From NCBI RefSeq assembly GCF_030272615.1, contig NC_081411.1:187837949-187901948 (forward strand): DNA of 64,000 nt, written 5' to 3'. The notes beneath the pieces were generated by a model. That model saw only the letters and a program-made list of their open reading frames with translations, was not told the origin of the DNA and did not search any database. Origin of the DNA: Cryptomeria japonica (Eukaryota > Streptophyta > Pinopsida > Cupressales > Cupressaceae). Shown here piece after piece: positions 22,696-34,454 of the stretch; position 1 is the first letter of the stretch; every line of letters begins with the position of its first letter. The position numbers were made by a program, and so were the translations under genes.

Positions 22696-25070
22696 GAGAC
22701 AATGTGATATTAAGAGTTGTTTCAAAGAACAATAATGAAAATGCCCCAGATAATGACAATGACATATGCATGCCCCCTCGAGGAATTGGTCGAAAACATC
22801 CAGAAAAGAGGCCAATTGATCGATAAGAATGACAGAAGATGATAGGTTCGAATGGATCAATGCACTACCAAGACTGACAGAAGAAATGTTAGTAAGAAGA
22901 AATTAGACAGAGGACAGTTAGAGATGAAGGAAAATTTGCTTTCACAAATGCACATAAGTAGGTGAGAACCTTTATTTAATGTAGCAAAGCGAATGCAGAG
23001 CATCATGGTATTGAAGGCCAGAGTTGGAACGCAACCCCTTTTGCAAAAGACAGACACATCGCACACAACGAATGAGTGAATCATCCTAGGGTGCATACAT
23101 CAAGGGTTGAGGTATGTGCACCATTGACAAAGTGAATGTACTTATCACAGACACCCAATGATATAGTTGCCCCAGTTTGTGACAAACATTCCACAAATAG
23201 CAAACACCACAAAAAAAAGGACCATGAACCATCCCGATCACTCTAAATCACTCAGTGACATCATCGAGCAACATAGGAACATGATCAAAGATAAATCAAT
23301 AAATGATAAGACTCACTAATTCCAACAAGTCAAACAAACATCTTGATCTTCATTGTCAAAAGTTGAAAGTGTTCATAGGATGATCATGTTGTTTGGTTTC
23401 AAGACATGTGGTACCCCGTCTAAGATAGGACACAGTCTGGTTTCAAGTATACCACACCCTATATAAGATCCATGATAGTAGTGACAAGGACAAATGATAT
23501 TGATGTTAACGTTTGATTGATATGACAATTGTGATCAGTTTGAATGTTTGGTTTGATTGAAAAAGTTCATCTGTTAACGCATGATTTCAGTTAAAGTGTA
23601 GTGTGTGATTGAGAGTCATTGGATGTATGCTCAGTGATCTGTCTATGCATAGAGGGGATATTTTATTGACAAAATGCAAAATGCCAAAGGAATTGTTATT
23701 GGATTTTGATGTTTTGAAATTTTTTTGTTCATTTTTCAGGACTTTATTTGACTTTTTTTGGATTTTTTTTTTTTTCAGGACATTTTTCGATTTTTTTTAT
23801 GATTTTTTCTCAAGACATTTTGCGATTTTTATGATTTTTTCTCAGGACATTATTTGATTTTTTTTTTTTGGATTTTTATTTAAGGACATTATGTGATTTT
23901 TTTTGGATTATTTGAGGACATTATTTGATTTTTTTTGGATTTTTTCAGGACATTATATGATTTTTAGGGATTTGTTCTTTTCTTAGGACTTTATTTGATT
24001 TTTTTGGATTTAACATTTTAGCTGAAAATGAACACATGATTTTTTTGATGTTTTTGAATGTTTTCAGGATTTTTCAATTTTTTTGATTATTTCAGGACAT
24101 TTTTCAATTTTTATGATTTTGCCCCCAGTGTCTAGCAAGGCAAGGAATATGACAGGTGAATAAATAGGCTTCCTGAAATGTTGGTGGATAGAGGGAAGAC
24201 AAAGGCCTTTTATCATGGAGACAATATGGATGCAATTTTCAAGGGCTATTGCATGATGGGACAAGAGACTGGATATGACAATGTAAAGCAGTGACATGGC
24301 ATGAGGGACATGTCAAGAGGTTTTTGAAACCATGTTTAAATTTTGCGTCCTTATGTCAGATCAAGATCAAGGAATGAAAAAGAGTGTATGGATAGTGATA
24401 AGATATGGATAGGATAAGCAAGACCAAGAATGGATAAGGGACATGGACTGAAGGTCGAGATTGGCTAAGGGATAGTGGCAGAAAGTTGCAATAAGCCAGG
24501 GAATATGGATGAAACGTTGTAATAAGCAAATGGATAAATACCAAAAGAAATGATAGACTAAAAGCTGCAAACAAGATGCATGATGCTCATGATGATCCCC
24601 AACCTTGTCAAGATCAAATGTGGAAAAGGGGATATGCGCATGAGGGACAATAGGATATGAAGGGTAATGACAGGGGTTCGATAGGATAATGGAACAATGA
24701 GGGACAAAAGGATATGATAGGATAAAACCTGCCCCCAAGTGTGGTGTGCAAGAAGTTCATAGATTACACATGATGCTTGTTTGTTAGGTTTTCATCATGG
24801 TATTTTCCCAAGGTGCCTGTCTGCCAGGTTTTCACCAGTGGACGAATTATTTTTGCTTTACTTTTTTTCTCTTTTCTCTTTTTCTTTTTTTTTTTCACTT
24901 TTTTTTTTTGTTGGCTTTTTCAATAGAAGATGGACACATGGTAGGGGATGGAAGAAGGACTCAAGGGTCTTTTTTTTTGGATAGTAGCCTTGAAAAAAAA
25001 ATGGACCATGACCTTTAAAAAGTATGCTCAAAGACATTGGTAGGATAAGGACATGGAAAAAGAGATGAAA
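22696..25070. other. element D non-coding 3' interior
   Basis: No supported gene between the 3' LTR and the end of the D reading frame. Contains the T-rich tandem array at 23729-24118, a T/C-rich stretch at 24840-24975, and many short frames without family resemblance. This is where pol would sit in an autonomous gypsy element. Confidence 0.65.
23729..24118. repeat. T-rich tandem array, unit about 30-39 bp
   Basis: At least nine imperfect units, each with tcaggacatt followed by tgattttttttggattttt. Units start near 23738, 23777, 23812, 23843, 23882, 23912, 23946, 23992 and 24091. The complementary strand is a long A-rich run. Confidence 0.85.
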
Positions 25071-27887
25071 CTAAGGCAAGGATTTATGTAAGTGTTGGAT
25101 CAAAGGGATCAAAGGATGAAAAATATGAATTGGATAATGGATAGGGTATTGGAAGAATTGGGCTTCACTGGATGGAAATGAAGGCAAGATCAACATTGGC
25201 ACACACCTTGACGGGTGGTGGATTGATGGACGAAAAATGGATTTTGAATATGGAGAAATAGCTTGGGATTTTGGGACATAAGGGCCCAAAATGGATGAAG
25301 AAGGTGATGGAGGAAAAAATTTAAGAGGGCTGGATGAAGGAATAGCAACTTTGGATGCCAAGTTGGATGTTTCTTTAGGCTTTTGTGCTTCAAGGAGTTG
25401 CTTAGGGATCCACATGGTTTTTGATTTTTCATGCTTTTGTGGTTCATTGGAGTGCATTGCCAACACAAGGGATTTAGGAACCCATATAGATTTTAACTTT
25501 TGTTTTTGAGCAATGGGCCTTTGTGACCTTTTGGATTTTTCCTTTTCTTTATAAATCAATTTTTTCTTTGTTTTGACATGTTGATTATATTGGACATGTT
25601 GATCCTTGAATACATGTGGATTTTTAGATTTATGACTTTTATGCTTGGCATTCAAATTGCTTGGAGTGGGAAAGGAATGCATGGATGGATATTAATGAAA
25701 TGGAGTTCTTTTGGTTTGATGAAATTTACTCAAGGATGTGTGCCTTTGCTGACCTTGCATAAAGGATGAAGGGATATAAGGACCTAAGATGGATGGAGAG
25801 TATGATGGAGAAGGTGTATGTTTTGATTTTGATGGAGGGATACCAATGTCTTAAGAGTGAGTTGTGTAGACATGAGCCTTAAGATCTTCTTTGATATGGA
25901 GGGGTTCTTTCTCATGAATGTCTACTCATTTTCCTTTATGAATATCTTGACTTGTAGGATACTCTTTTCTTTGGGAAGAAGACGCGAGTCCATTATGAGG
26001 TGGATATGATATGAGAGAAATAATGAGATCTTGAAGTGGATCGGATTGCACCAAAGTGGAAGAACCCATTATTAATGTCGAGGGTTCATGAACATCTTGC
26101 ACTGACACATTCGAATCATGAGAAGTATCAGGATCACAAGGGGGAAATGGTTCAATGATAGGCTCTTCAAGAGATGAAATGGGAGAAATAATGGGATCAT
26201 CAAAAGAAATGCGATCTTGGAGTGTATATGGAGCATTAAGACAAGGAGATGGAGGAACAAAAGGAATAATTTGATCTTGACAAGGAGGAAGATCATTGGA
26301 ATCCTCTTTAAAGGTGCTTTGCTCTTGACCTTTAATGGGATCATCATAAAGGATGGAAAGGATATCTTGATCTTTCTTAGGAAGTGGGATGCCAATGGGA
26401 TTTGAAAGGGCATTTTTTTCATGCAATGGAAGGGGATCGTTTGGTATTGGATGGACTAGGATATCTTGATCTTGCTCAGGGAATGGAGTGTCAATAGGAC
26501 TTTGGATAGGATGGAAAAGAATAGGGGAATCATCGTGAGTGTTTGGGAACATGGGGTCCTAGTCAACAATTGGATGGGATGATAAGGTTTTGGGATCTTG
26601 ATCTTGATATTCTTTAGGACTCATTTCTTCGTGCTCTAAATTATCCTCTTGACATGAGGTTGGACTTTGGATATGCATGGGGGATTTTGGCAAGGGATTA
26701 ATGTTTTGGCATGAAGGAAATGCACTTTGAACATTTGGGATGGATTCTGGCAAGGAATCAATGCTTGAACATGAGGAAGAGGGACTTTGAATGGGGTCCT
26801 CTAAAATAGGTAATGGCAATAAAGTGCATGGTGGCATTGGGTCTTCTATTTCTGAAACATGACAAGGATGTGCATCATGAATTGGATTATCTTGGCAATC
26901 AATTATGGATAGCCCTTGGATAATTTCATCCTTGGGTGTATTTTTTGATGAGGATAATATGGAAAGTTCTTGTGAAACTTCTAAAGGTGTAGGGATAGAT
27001 GTCGATGGAGAGTCAATTTGCTTGTGAGGGGATGAGGCATTGCTAGACATAATTGTATTATCTTGATCTTCCTCAGAGAACTCACTTGGTAGGTTCCTTT
27101 AAAGCCTTGCAATAAAGCCACCTTTCTTTTGAGGTTTTGACATAGTTGTTTCTAGAATTTGAACTTGTTTTTGGTTTGACATCATGTTTTGATATTGGAC
27201 TTGGTTCAATTGTTGTGACATGTTCAAAATTTGGCTTGGTGTGTGCTGCAACCTTTGTTTTTGAATGTTTGGTTGTAGTTGTTGACATTGATATTCCACC
27301 ATTGGTTGAACTATTTGTGGACATTGTATAGTTGGTTAGACATATTGTTGAAATTGGACCATTCGTTGTGTTGGTTGTATATGTTGGACCATTGGTTGTG
27401 TTTGTTGGAAATGTTCGAACTGTTGAACAATTGGTTGTGATGGTTGAAAATCTTATTGATAGTAAATACCTTCTTGTTCTTGTTGTGGAGGCACATAATG
27501 TTGAAATTGATGTTGTCTCTTTTCTTGAAATTGTTTCATCATCTCTATTTGTGAGAGGAGAGCTAGTATGTCTGATCATTCAAGAAGAGATCTTACATCA
27601 ATTGGCTCAATCTTTGGATTTCGACCTAGAAATTTTTGAAACATTTTGGACATTTGTGATCTATTCTTCTCAATGTTTTTCACTCTTTGTTCCAAAATGT
27701 CATTTTCTTGAGCTAGTTTCTCCTCTAGTTTTTGTATTTGGAGACTTGTTTCATCATAAAAAGTTTGATCAATGTTGCTTTGTTGTTGGGTTGGATAGAA
27801 TTGTGATTGCATTGTCAGTTGATATGTCAAACTTTGTTGCATCATTGGTGCTTGGAACCTTGTTTCAATAGACATGTCACTATGCAA
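25071..27887 (-). pseudogene. element D long frame, Pro/Ser/Gln-rich protein
   Basis: One frame of about 939 codons on the minus strand, starting MHSDMSIETRFQAPMMQQ at 27887, interrupted only by scattered stops and with no frame change. Order: N-terminal region; a coiled coil (LQIQKLEEKLAQENDILEQR, residues about 50-75); a Gln-rich part (QQFEHFQQTQPMVQHIQPTQ); a Ser/Pro/Asp-rich middle with recurring PxPxQDQDI-like phrases; a Lys-rich basic block (KKKLIYKEKEKSKRSQR); and a Pro/Ser C-terminus ending at 25071. I recognise no domain. It occupies the gag position, so a gag substitute is possible but unproven. Retention of one frame over 2.8 kb shows it was once translated. Confidence 0.7.
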
Positions 27888-30130
27888 TGCAATATTTTAT
27901 TTTATTTTTTGGGGGGATTTTTTGATTTTAAAAGGATGATGTATGATATGCAACTAAATGCAAACTAAATAGACGAAAATACAATCTATGGCAAGAATGC
28001 AACCTATGTTTTTGTTGTTTTTCAAGATTTGGAAAAAAATTTTGAAATGCAAATCTAAAAAGAGACCCTTAGGAAATTGAAATTATGTCTAGACCTCAAA
28101 GGACAAAATGACAATGTCTCCCCTATATGCTTGGATACTAAGCTAGGTTTGACCAAATGACATTGATGACAAAAAGACAAAAGTTTGATAAGGTCTAGAC
28201 TTCTTAATAATGACTTAGGGTTTATTCAAAGATTTGGATTACTCAAGTATGACAAAACCTAGTTTTGACACTATATGCAAAGGGACAATTACTATGCAAA
28301 TGACTCTAATATGATATGATAATGACTTAACCTTAATGAAGGGACCTAGGGTATGCACATGCAAATGTATGATAATGTCAACCTAAGGCAAAACCTAAGG
28401 TTGAATTGTGAAATGGTATTGCTATAATGCAAGAGGACACATGCAAATGGATGACCCTTATTGATATGCAAAGGAGTATGACCTAGGTGAAACCTAACCT
28501 TGGTAGTTGACAATGAACTTGCAAAATGCAAACCTAGGATGAACCTAAATCTAAGTGACATGAATGTTGAGACAAGATTTTGAAAAATGTTTGACAACCA
28601 TGTTTGAAGGTGTTTTGAACTTTGTTAAATGAAATACTCTTGTGTTTAACCTTGTTTTGAATCAATTTGTCTTATTTTTGAAATGAGACACAACTCAACT
28701 TTTGACAAGCAAAGAAGACAAGATATTTTAACTTAGACTCAAGATAATCATGCTCATTCACATGTTTCTTATGGTAGGTAAGGATAGTAGGTACTTGAGA
28801 GGTAGACTCATTATGAGATTCAAGGAGAATACATAGATGCTTGACCCCACGGGCTCCCCTCCACGACACTCGCTTCTTAGGGCAGCCAAGCATCAGTCCC
28901 CATGGAAATCTCCCCATGGTGAATTAGTATCTCTTCCAAGTATCTGAACTCCTCCTTCTCAAGCAACTAGAAGGATTTTTGGCCTCTAAATACAAGGTGT
29001 TTAATAAGGATTTCTGTTAAGCCCTACTCCTTGGTGTCACGCAAGCATGATTGAGACATAGGCCCACCAAGATACCAAACAAATGTAGTCACGCAAGCAT
29101 GATTTAGACCATGAGGCCCTACTTAGATGTTGATATGAGAAAGAGTCCAAGGGTCATCACTTCCCAAGTAACTCCAATTCCCACGTAACCCTTCCTTCAA
29201 AGCTTTCGCCCATCAAGTATTTATTTATAGTGAGTTAGAATGCCAAGGTACTCTAGCTGTGCTCACTTTGGGTCATTCCCCTCTCACGATTGTCACTTGC
29301 TTGCAAAAGAAAGCAAATGGTTGGGAAGGCAAGCCCTCTAAAGGTAACAAACAATCCAAAACATGAGAATGGTATCGAAGATCTAGATTTTTGATCACCC
29401 TAAGAAGGATGAGAGCATACTCTCCTACTCCAATGTCAAACTCAACAAGCAAAGTGAACAAATGTTCATTCCATCCTACTTAGCAAACATACTAGGTGCC
29501 TAATTAAAAATCACAAACACAAAGTTTGGTTGGAATATAAGGCAACCTGCATAATCACTAAGTTAGGAGTTTGATTTGTTTGGTCTTTGACTAGCGAACA
29601 TGCAAACAATTCATGAGTAGTTTGTGAAATAATTCTTTGTCAAGCGTTTCGTCACAAAGCTACCAACAATGTTAGAGAATCAAGAGAAATGAATCACCAT
29701 CAAAATTAATCCATAAAAGTTGTGATTCTTTGTCCTCTTAGATTAATCTATGTGAAATTTATCAAATTTACCACCCTAGATTAATCTAGATAAAATTTGC
29801 ATAAATGCACGATTAATTTGCCAAGCTAAATTAATCTAGATGAAGGTTGCATGATTTTGTTTTTGAAAATTTTGACCATTACAGCAGCATAATTAAAAAT
29901 GCCATAAATTCATCAATATTTATCCAAATCACAAACCATTAGATGATCTAGAAAGGTAAAAATGTGATCTAATATACCCAGAAATTGTTTATTTTAATTC
30001 TACACGAAATTTTTTACATGATCAATTGATTATGACTGTTTTTTTTAGAAGAAAAATCTGCAGTTTCTCCACAAAAAATCTGCAACTTCACAAAACATTC
30101 AAAAAAAAATTAGATCCAAGCATGTTCACA
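27888..30130. other. element D long 5' leader
   Basis: About 2.2 kb between the primer site and the start of the D frame, without a supported gene. It has a purine-rich region with repeated caaatgacatt/gatgacaaa words (28080-28560) and a more GC-balanced part (28840-29180) containing the phrase cacgcaagcatgatt twice. Unusually long for a leader. Confidence 0.6.
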
Positions 30131-30143
30131 TTGGGTTCACCAA
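30131..30143 (-). other. element D putative primer binding site
   Basis: Minus-strand ttggtgaacccaa lies four bases from the 5' LTR end. The TGG start fits a tRNA CCA end. I cannot assign the tRNA with certainty. Confidence 0.5.
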
Positions 30144-30147
30144 TTAA

Positions 30148-31564
30148 TATAGATAGGAATTTGGAAATCATCAAATCAATAGGAATTTAAACAAGTTCAA
30201 TCATGAAAAACTAAATTGCAATGACAAATCCTAATTACATTCAATAGAGATGCATAAAAAACAAGACATTCAATTCAAATGCAAACCATCACAAATGTGA
30301 ATATCTCCTCCAGAATTCTCCATTGTCCTTCTTTCTCCTTCAAATAGCTTTGTTTTGTGGATCTCACCTTCAAGTGCATAAGTATAATGTGAAAGCAAGA
30401 TTGACAAGATGAGATGACAACATAAGGGTGCTAGAAGCGTGATTCATTCAACCAGGGATTCAAAAAATGTGATTAATTCGGATCTTTGATTGAAAAAATT
30501 CGTCCAATTTATAGACAAATTGGAAATATGACAAGATTAGCATGAAGAGATTTGAAAGGAAATTTCAAATCAAGAATGACAAATATGACAAATTATGACA
30601 AAATTGACACTTTCTATGTGAAATTGATTGATTGATAATTATGACAAATTATGACAAATTACTATGCAAGAATTATGACAAGAATTTGAAATAGAAATAG
30701 ACATTTAAGAATTTAAGAGAAATTAGAAAATTAGTTAGAAATGATGACTTGGAAATTAGGAAGTTGATGAAAATTAGGTAAATTAATTAATAATTTTTCA
30801 TTCATTAATTAATTTACAAAAAGAGGAGGAATTAATTAGCCAATTAAATAAATATTTAATTGCGACAAGAAGACTTAGGATAGATAAATAAATTATTTAA
30901 CCTATAAAGAAAATGGAGAGAAAATGACAATCAAGATTAAATGAATAAATCATAAAACCTCGAAGATGAATTAGAAATGCAAGGACGACAATTAGGTCTT
31001 GATGTAGGATCGATTTGATCATGATTCTGACTTGATAAAAGACCAATGCTGATAAATGATTTGATTGATAAATGCACCAATTGACGAGGAACAATGACTA
31101 ATTGATCCAAATTGACATGATTGAGAAGGATGACGATCGATGAAAAATTGATCGCAAAATAACAAGATTGAAAATGACAACGATCGATGACAAATCAATC
31201 GCAAAATGACGAGATTTAAAATGGCAATGATCGATGACAAATCGATCGCAAGATGACAAGATTGAAAAGAGGACAAAACCCTAATTAGGATTGACGATGT
31301 CCAAAATGATGACAAATGAACATGCACATTGATGCAACAGGATAAGATCGACGAAAATCATGACTGAAGATTGTTATCGACAAGACCAAATTCAAAAGCG
31401 AGACAAATGAAGAATGTAGAAGAAGGACTCGATGTTCACAAATGATAAAGACCAAGTGCGTAACATAGGCGAAATGTTAATGCGACGAAAAAACCCTGAA
31501 ATAAGGCAATGCGCCAATGTTAAAATATGACTCTGCAAGTGTTGACCAGTTTTAGACGTCTACA
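30148..31564 (-). repeat. element D 5' LTR
   Basis: 1,417 bp copy of 21264-22681. TATA box on the minus strand at 30506-30514 (gtctataaatt), conserved in the other LTR. Confidence 0.9.
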
Positions 31565-31821
31565 GGGAATTATTGTATATGTTAAATAATTAAAATATAA
31601 TTAATTAATTAATTAATTAATCGCTTGGGAAAAGTTCTAAGGCTTCTAATTAAACAAATTAAATTACTGTTCATATAGAGACCCATTCTTACTAACACTT
31701 AAGATATTTTTTGGTGAAATTAACTAAGTTATCACATCTTATTGAACGTAGATTACGAGTAATTTAGTGCTTTTAAAAAAAAATTATTGTTGCGTTTTTG
31801 CCCAAAATTTTGGGCATCACA
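31565..31821 (+). mobile_element. gypsy element H: right part of its 5' LTR
   Basis: Resumes after the D target duplication (gggaa) and ends ttttgggcatcaca, a typical CA end, three bases before a primer site. Short inverted word aaaattttgggca near the end. Confidence 0.6.
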
Positions 31822-31824
31822 TTT

Positions 31825-31836
31825 TGGTATTAGAGC
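31825..31836 (+). other. element H primer binding site (Met-tRNA)
   Basis: tggtattagagc, one transition away from the initiator Met-tRNA site tggtatcagagc. Confidence 0.85.
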
Positions 31837-31935
31837 AATGTTTCCAACACTAGGAACCTTTCTCCATTACGTTTCCCTTAAATTATTTTTTATTTTTTAA
31901 ATTATTTATTTATTTTATTTTATTACTTGTGTAGG

Positions 31936-32850
31936 ATGCCTCTGACTATGCGACAAGCTCGTAGATGCGGTAGGGGTCCTGGATGTGCTCACATGGCACA
32001 CAAAGACGTTGTGCAAGAAGAGTCAATTCTCGAGGGGAATCAGGAAGCTCCTCCCCAACATCCTATTGACCCTAACTGAGTCATTTTGATTGCACTTCAA
32101 AACCTGATAGGGATAGTACAAGATAGACTACCATCAACAGGTCATTGGGAAGAACGTCAGGTTTTTGAGAGTTCTAGATCAGCTGCTAGGGAATGGAGTA
32201 GGAATCCACCTTCTAGCCATATAGAGGGATAGGTTGAGCATGAGCTTGAGTCCATTCACCAACTTGAGCCACCTCCTATTATAGAACTTTTGATTGTAGA
32301 GAGAGCACCCCATGATCTTGAGGATCAGATCAGAGAGTTTTTATGCCTACAACCACCATCATTTGTAGGATCTGCCAATGGGGTAGAGGCTAAGTCTTCG
32401 ATTTTGAGCCTAGAGAGGTGCTTTGGATTGTGTCCCTATGAGAGGAATATAAAAGCATGGTTTTGTTTTACCTTTTGAGAGGGACAACTTCCACATGTTG
32501 GAGGCAAGAGGAGTATAAGAATGACATAGTTATTGACACCATCACTTGGGGCACCTTGATAGAGAGGTTCAGGGATAGATACTTGTCAGAGCACTTAAGG
32601 AGGCACTAGATTGATGAGTTTCATGGCCTTCACTAGATGAGACTCCCAGTGTCACAATATGAGAGTAAATTCTTTGAGATCCTATCGTATATAGATTAGA
32701 TGAATGATGAGAAACTATTAGTGAACCATTTTATCAGAGGGCTAAATGTCGAGATAGCAGGACCAGTTCGCATGGCAGCTCTAGGAATTCTTCAGGTTGC
32801 CATGGAGAAAGCCTTATTATCAGAGGAGATTCAGGGTAAACCTTAGGATT
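31936..32850 (+). pseudogene. element H: Ty3/gypsy gag
   Basis: Starts MPLTMRQARRCGRGPGC at 31936, about 100 bp after the primer site. After several stops and a frame change it shows the retrotransposon gag domain: WGTLIERFRDRYLSEHLRRH at about 32550-32610, then LPVSQYESKFFEILSYID and LLVNHFIRGLNVEIAGPVRM. TAG codons replace expected Trp/Gln positions (for example YID-stop-MNDE). The order and start suit a chromovirus-like plant gypsy gag. Decayed. Confidence 0.8.
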
Positions 32851-33448
32851 CATGAGATCGGTTTCAAAACTGAAACCCTTCACCTTAGTCATTCGGGTTT
32901 TAGAAACCCCACTGAAAGGACAATCAAAGACATTCTTCTATGTCCTACAAACTCTCTCACCCTCAGCAACAGTCTCAGTGCAATTAGTGGCAAAGGCCTC
33001 CATAGGGACAATAGGGCTTTAAGCCCAAGAAGTGGTAGACAAACGGTCCTAGATGTGATTAAGGACCACAGGTTCCATACCCACCTCTGACTCAAACTCA
33101 GTAGTCCACCAGCGGTGGTTGCTGTGGATCTAGCGAGACATGAGGGCAACAATATTCTAGGCCATAGGGTGTTTAGATTCAGACACATGGTTCTTTCTTT
33201 ACTTATGGAGCCATGGAAGACATGGTGAGAGAGTGCCTACAGGGACAGATGGCAAGTAGTCAGCATATGGAAGGAGCACAAACCTACAGTTGGGGACATG
33301 GGTAGGTCCCATAGAGTTTTCGCAGTAATTGACAACCGCTAAGCTAAGCATCAGGCCAGAGTTATAGAGGCTACATGTATGATTAGAGGTAGTAGTGTTA
33401 CTATCCTATTTGATTCAGAAAGTGAGGCCCTACCTAAAGCTATCATAG
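32851..33448 (+). pseudogene. element H: gag end and start of protease
   Basis: Heavily decayed. Near the end the frame reads RVFAVIDN, then HQARVIEATCMIRGSSVTIL and FDSESEALP, which is the beginning of a gypsy retropepsin (normally a D-S/T-G core; here Gly has become Glu). The gene stops abruptly at the insertion site of element E. No RT or integrase of H is seen on the far side of E, so the rest was lost earlier or lies elsewhere. Confidence 0.65.
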
Positions 33449-34454
33449 TTTTGGTGCCCAAAACCATAGATTGGAAAACTTAAGGGTTTGCCAAATCCTC
33501 AAATAATCCAACTAACCTTGGCCAATGACTAGGGATGGTCAAAGACCAAATCCCTCTACACTTAAGGCTCCACTAAACCTAGGTTGGTATACCTCTTCCT
33601 CTCAAGCACAAAAGAGATTATTTAAACTAGATTTAATCCTTCAAGAAAATTAAAAAAACTAGCAAATTGTTGTTCTACAATTATGCTTGATTATGTGCTT
33701 TAAGTGAATGCCATTGAAAAGAAATGAAAATGATTATGATAGTATAATGAGAATAAGGATGCTTTCAGGACTTAAAAAAAATATGTAAATATCAGTTCAT
33801 ATAGAATTTAGGAAGAATGTTTCTCTATCAAGGACCTTGAATGCATGGCCAACCAAGACCTTAAAAGATAAATAATAGACCAGTGCCTTTATCCTGGGGT
33901 ATTTATGACACTTCATGGACAAAAATCTTATCAAATCCTGAGACAATATTAATTATCAACTATGAAGGTTCAATATGTGTTACACAACAATGAAAAACCC
34001 AATCTCACACTTAATGTAACAACATGTGATGGCACATCATAGCAAATTATATGACATATTTATCAAGAGGACAAAGACAACTCATCAACACAGAAGTATG
34101 AACAATACTTAGAAAAAGAAACAATGAACCTTCATATGTTAATCCTTAAGAGATGATTGCATACATAAGTTGCACTTGAAATACTCCATTACAGTCTGTT
34201 TGCATAAAAAGGATACTTCTTCGTTGTATAGACTTCCCTGATTAATATAACTTGCAGTCTTTCTAGGCAGTATGTTTTTTTTGAATCCTCGATGCCCTTT
34301 TCATACAAAATGACTCGTTATAAATACACATACTAAGAAATATGAATGAAAGGACATGTCCTTTCATTATCCCAAACAACTAACTGAACAATAACCAAAT
34401 AGCTTAACTAAAACATCAATTACATTACAAAAACTAAACAATGAACTAAGACTT

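Larger units (their letters stand above)
21264..31564 (-). mobile_element. LTR element D, 10.3 kb, no pol genes
   Basis: Direct LTRs 21264-22681 and 30148-31564 with termini tgtagat...atctaca (the left base pair of the right copy has mutated to ta). Target flanks are aggaa (21259-21263) and gggaa (31565-31569), one mismatch. A polypurine tract next to the left LTR and TATA boxes on the minus strand give a minus-strand orientation. The 7.5 kb interior holds one long decayed frame of low-complexity protein and no PR, RT, RNase H or INT motif. It is therefore a large non-autonomous derivative. Confidence 0.88.

Noticed and set aside
23729-24118. CRISPR-like array
   Set aside because: Units are imperfect and T-rich with no constant repeat and unique spacer pattern; plant DNA context.
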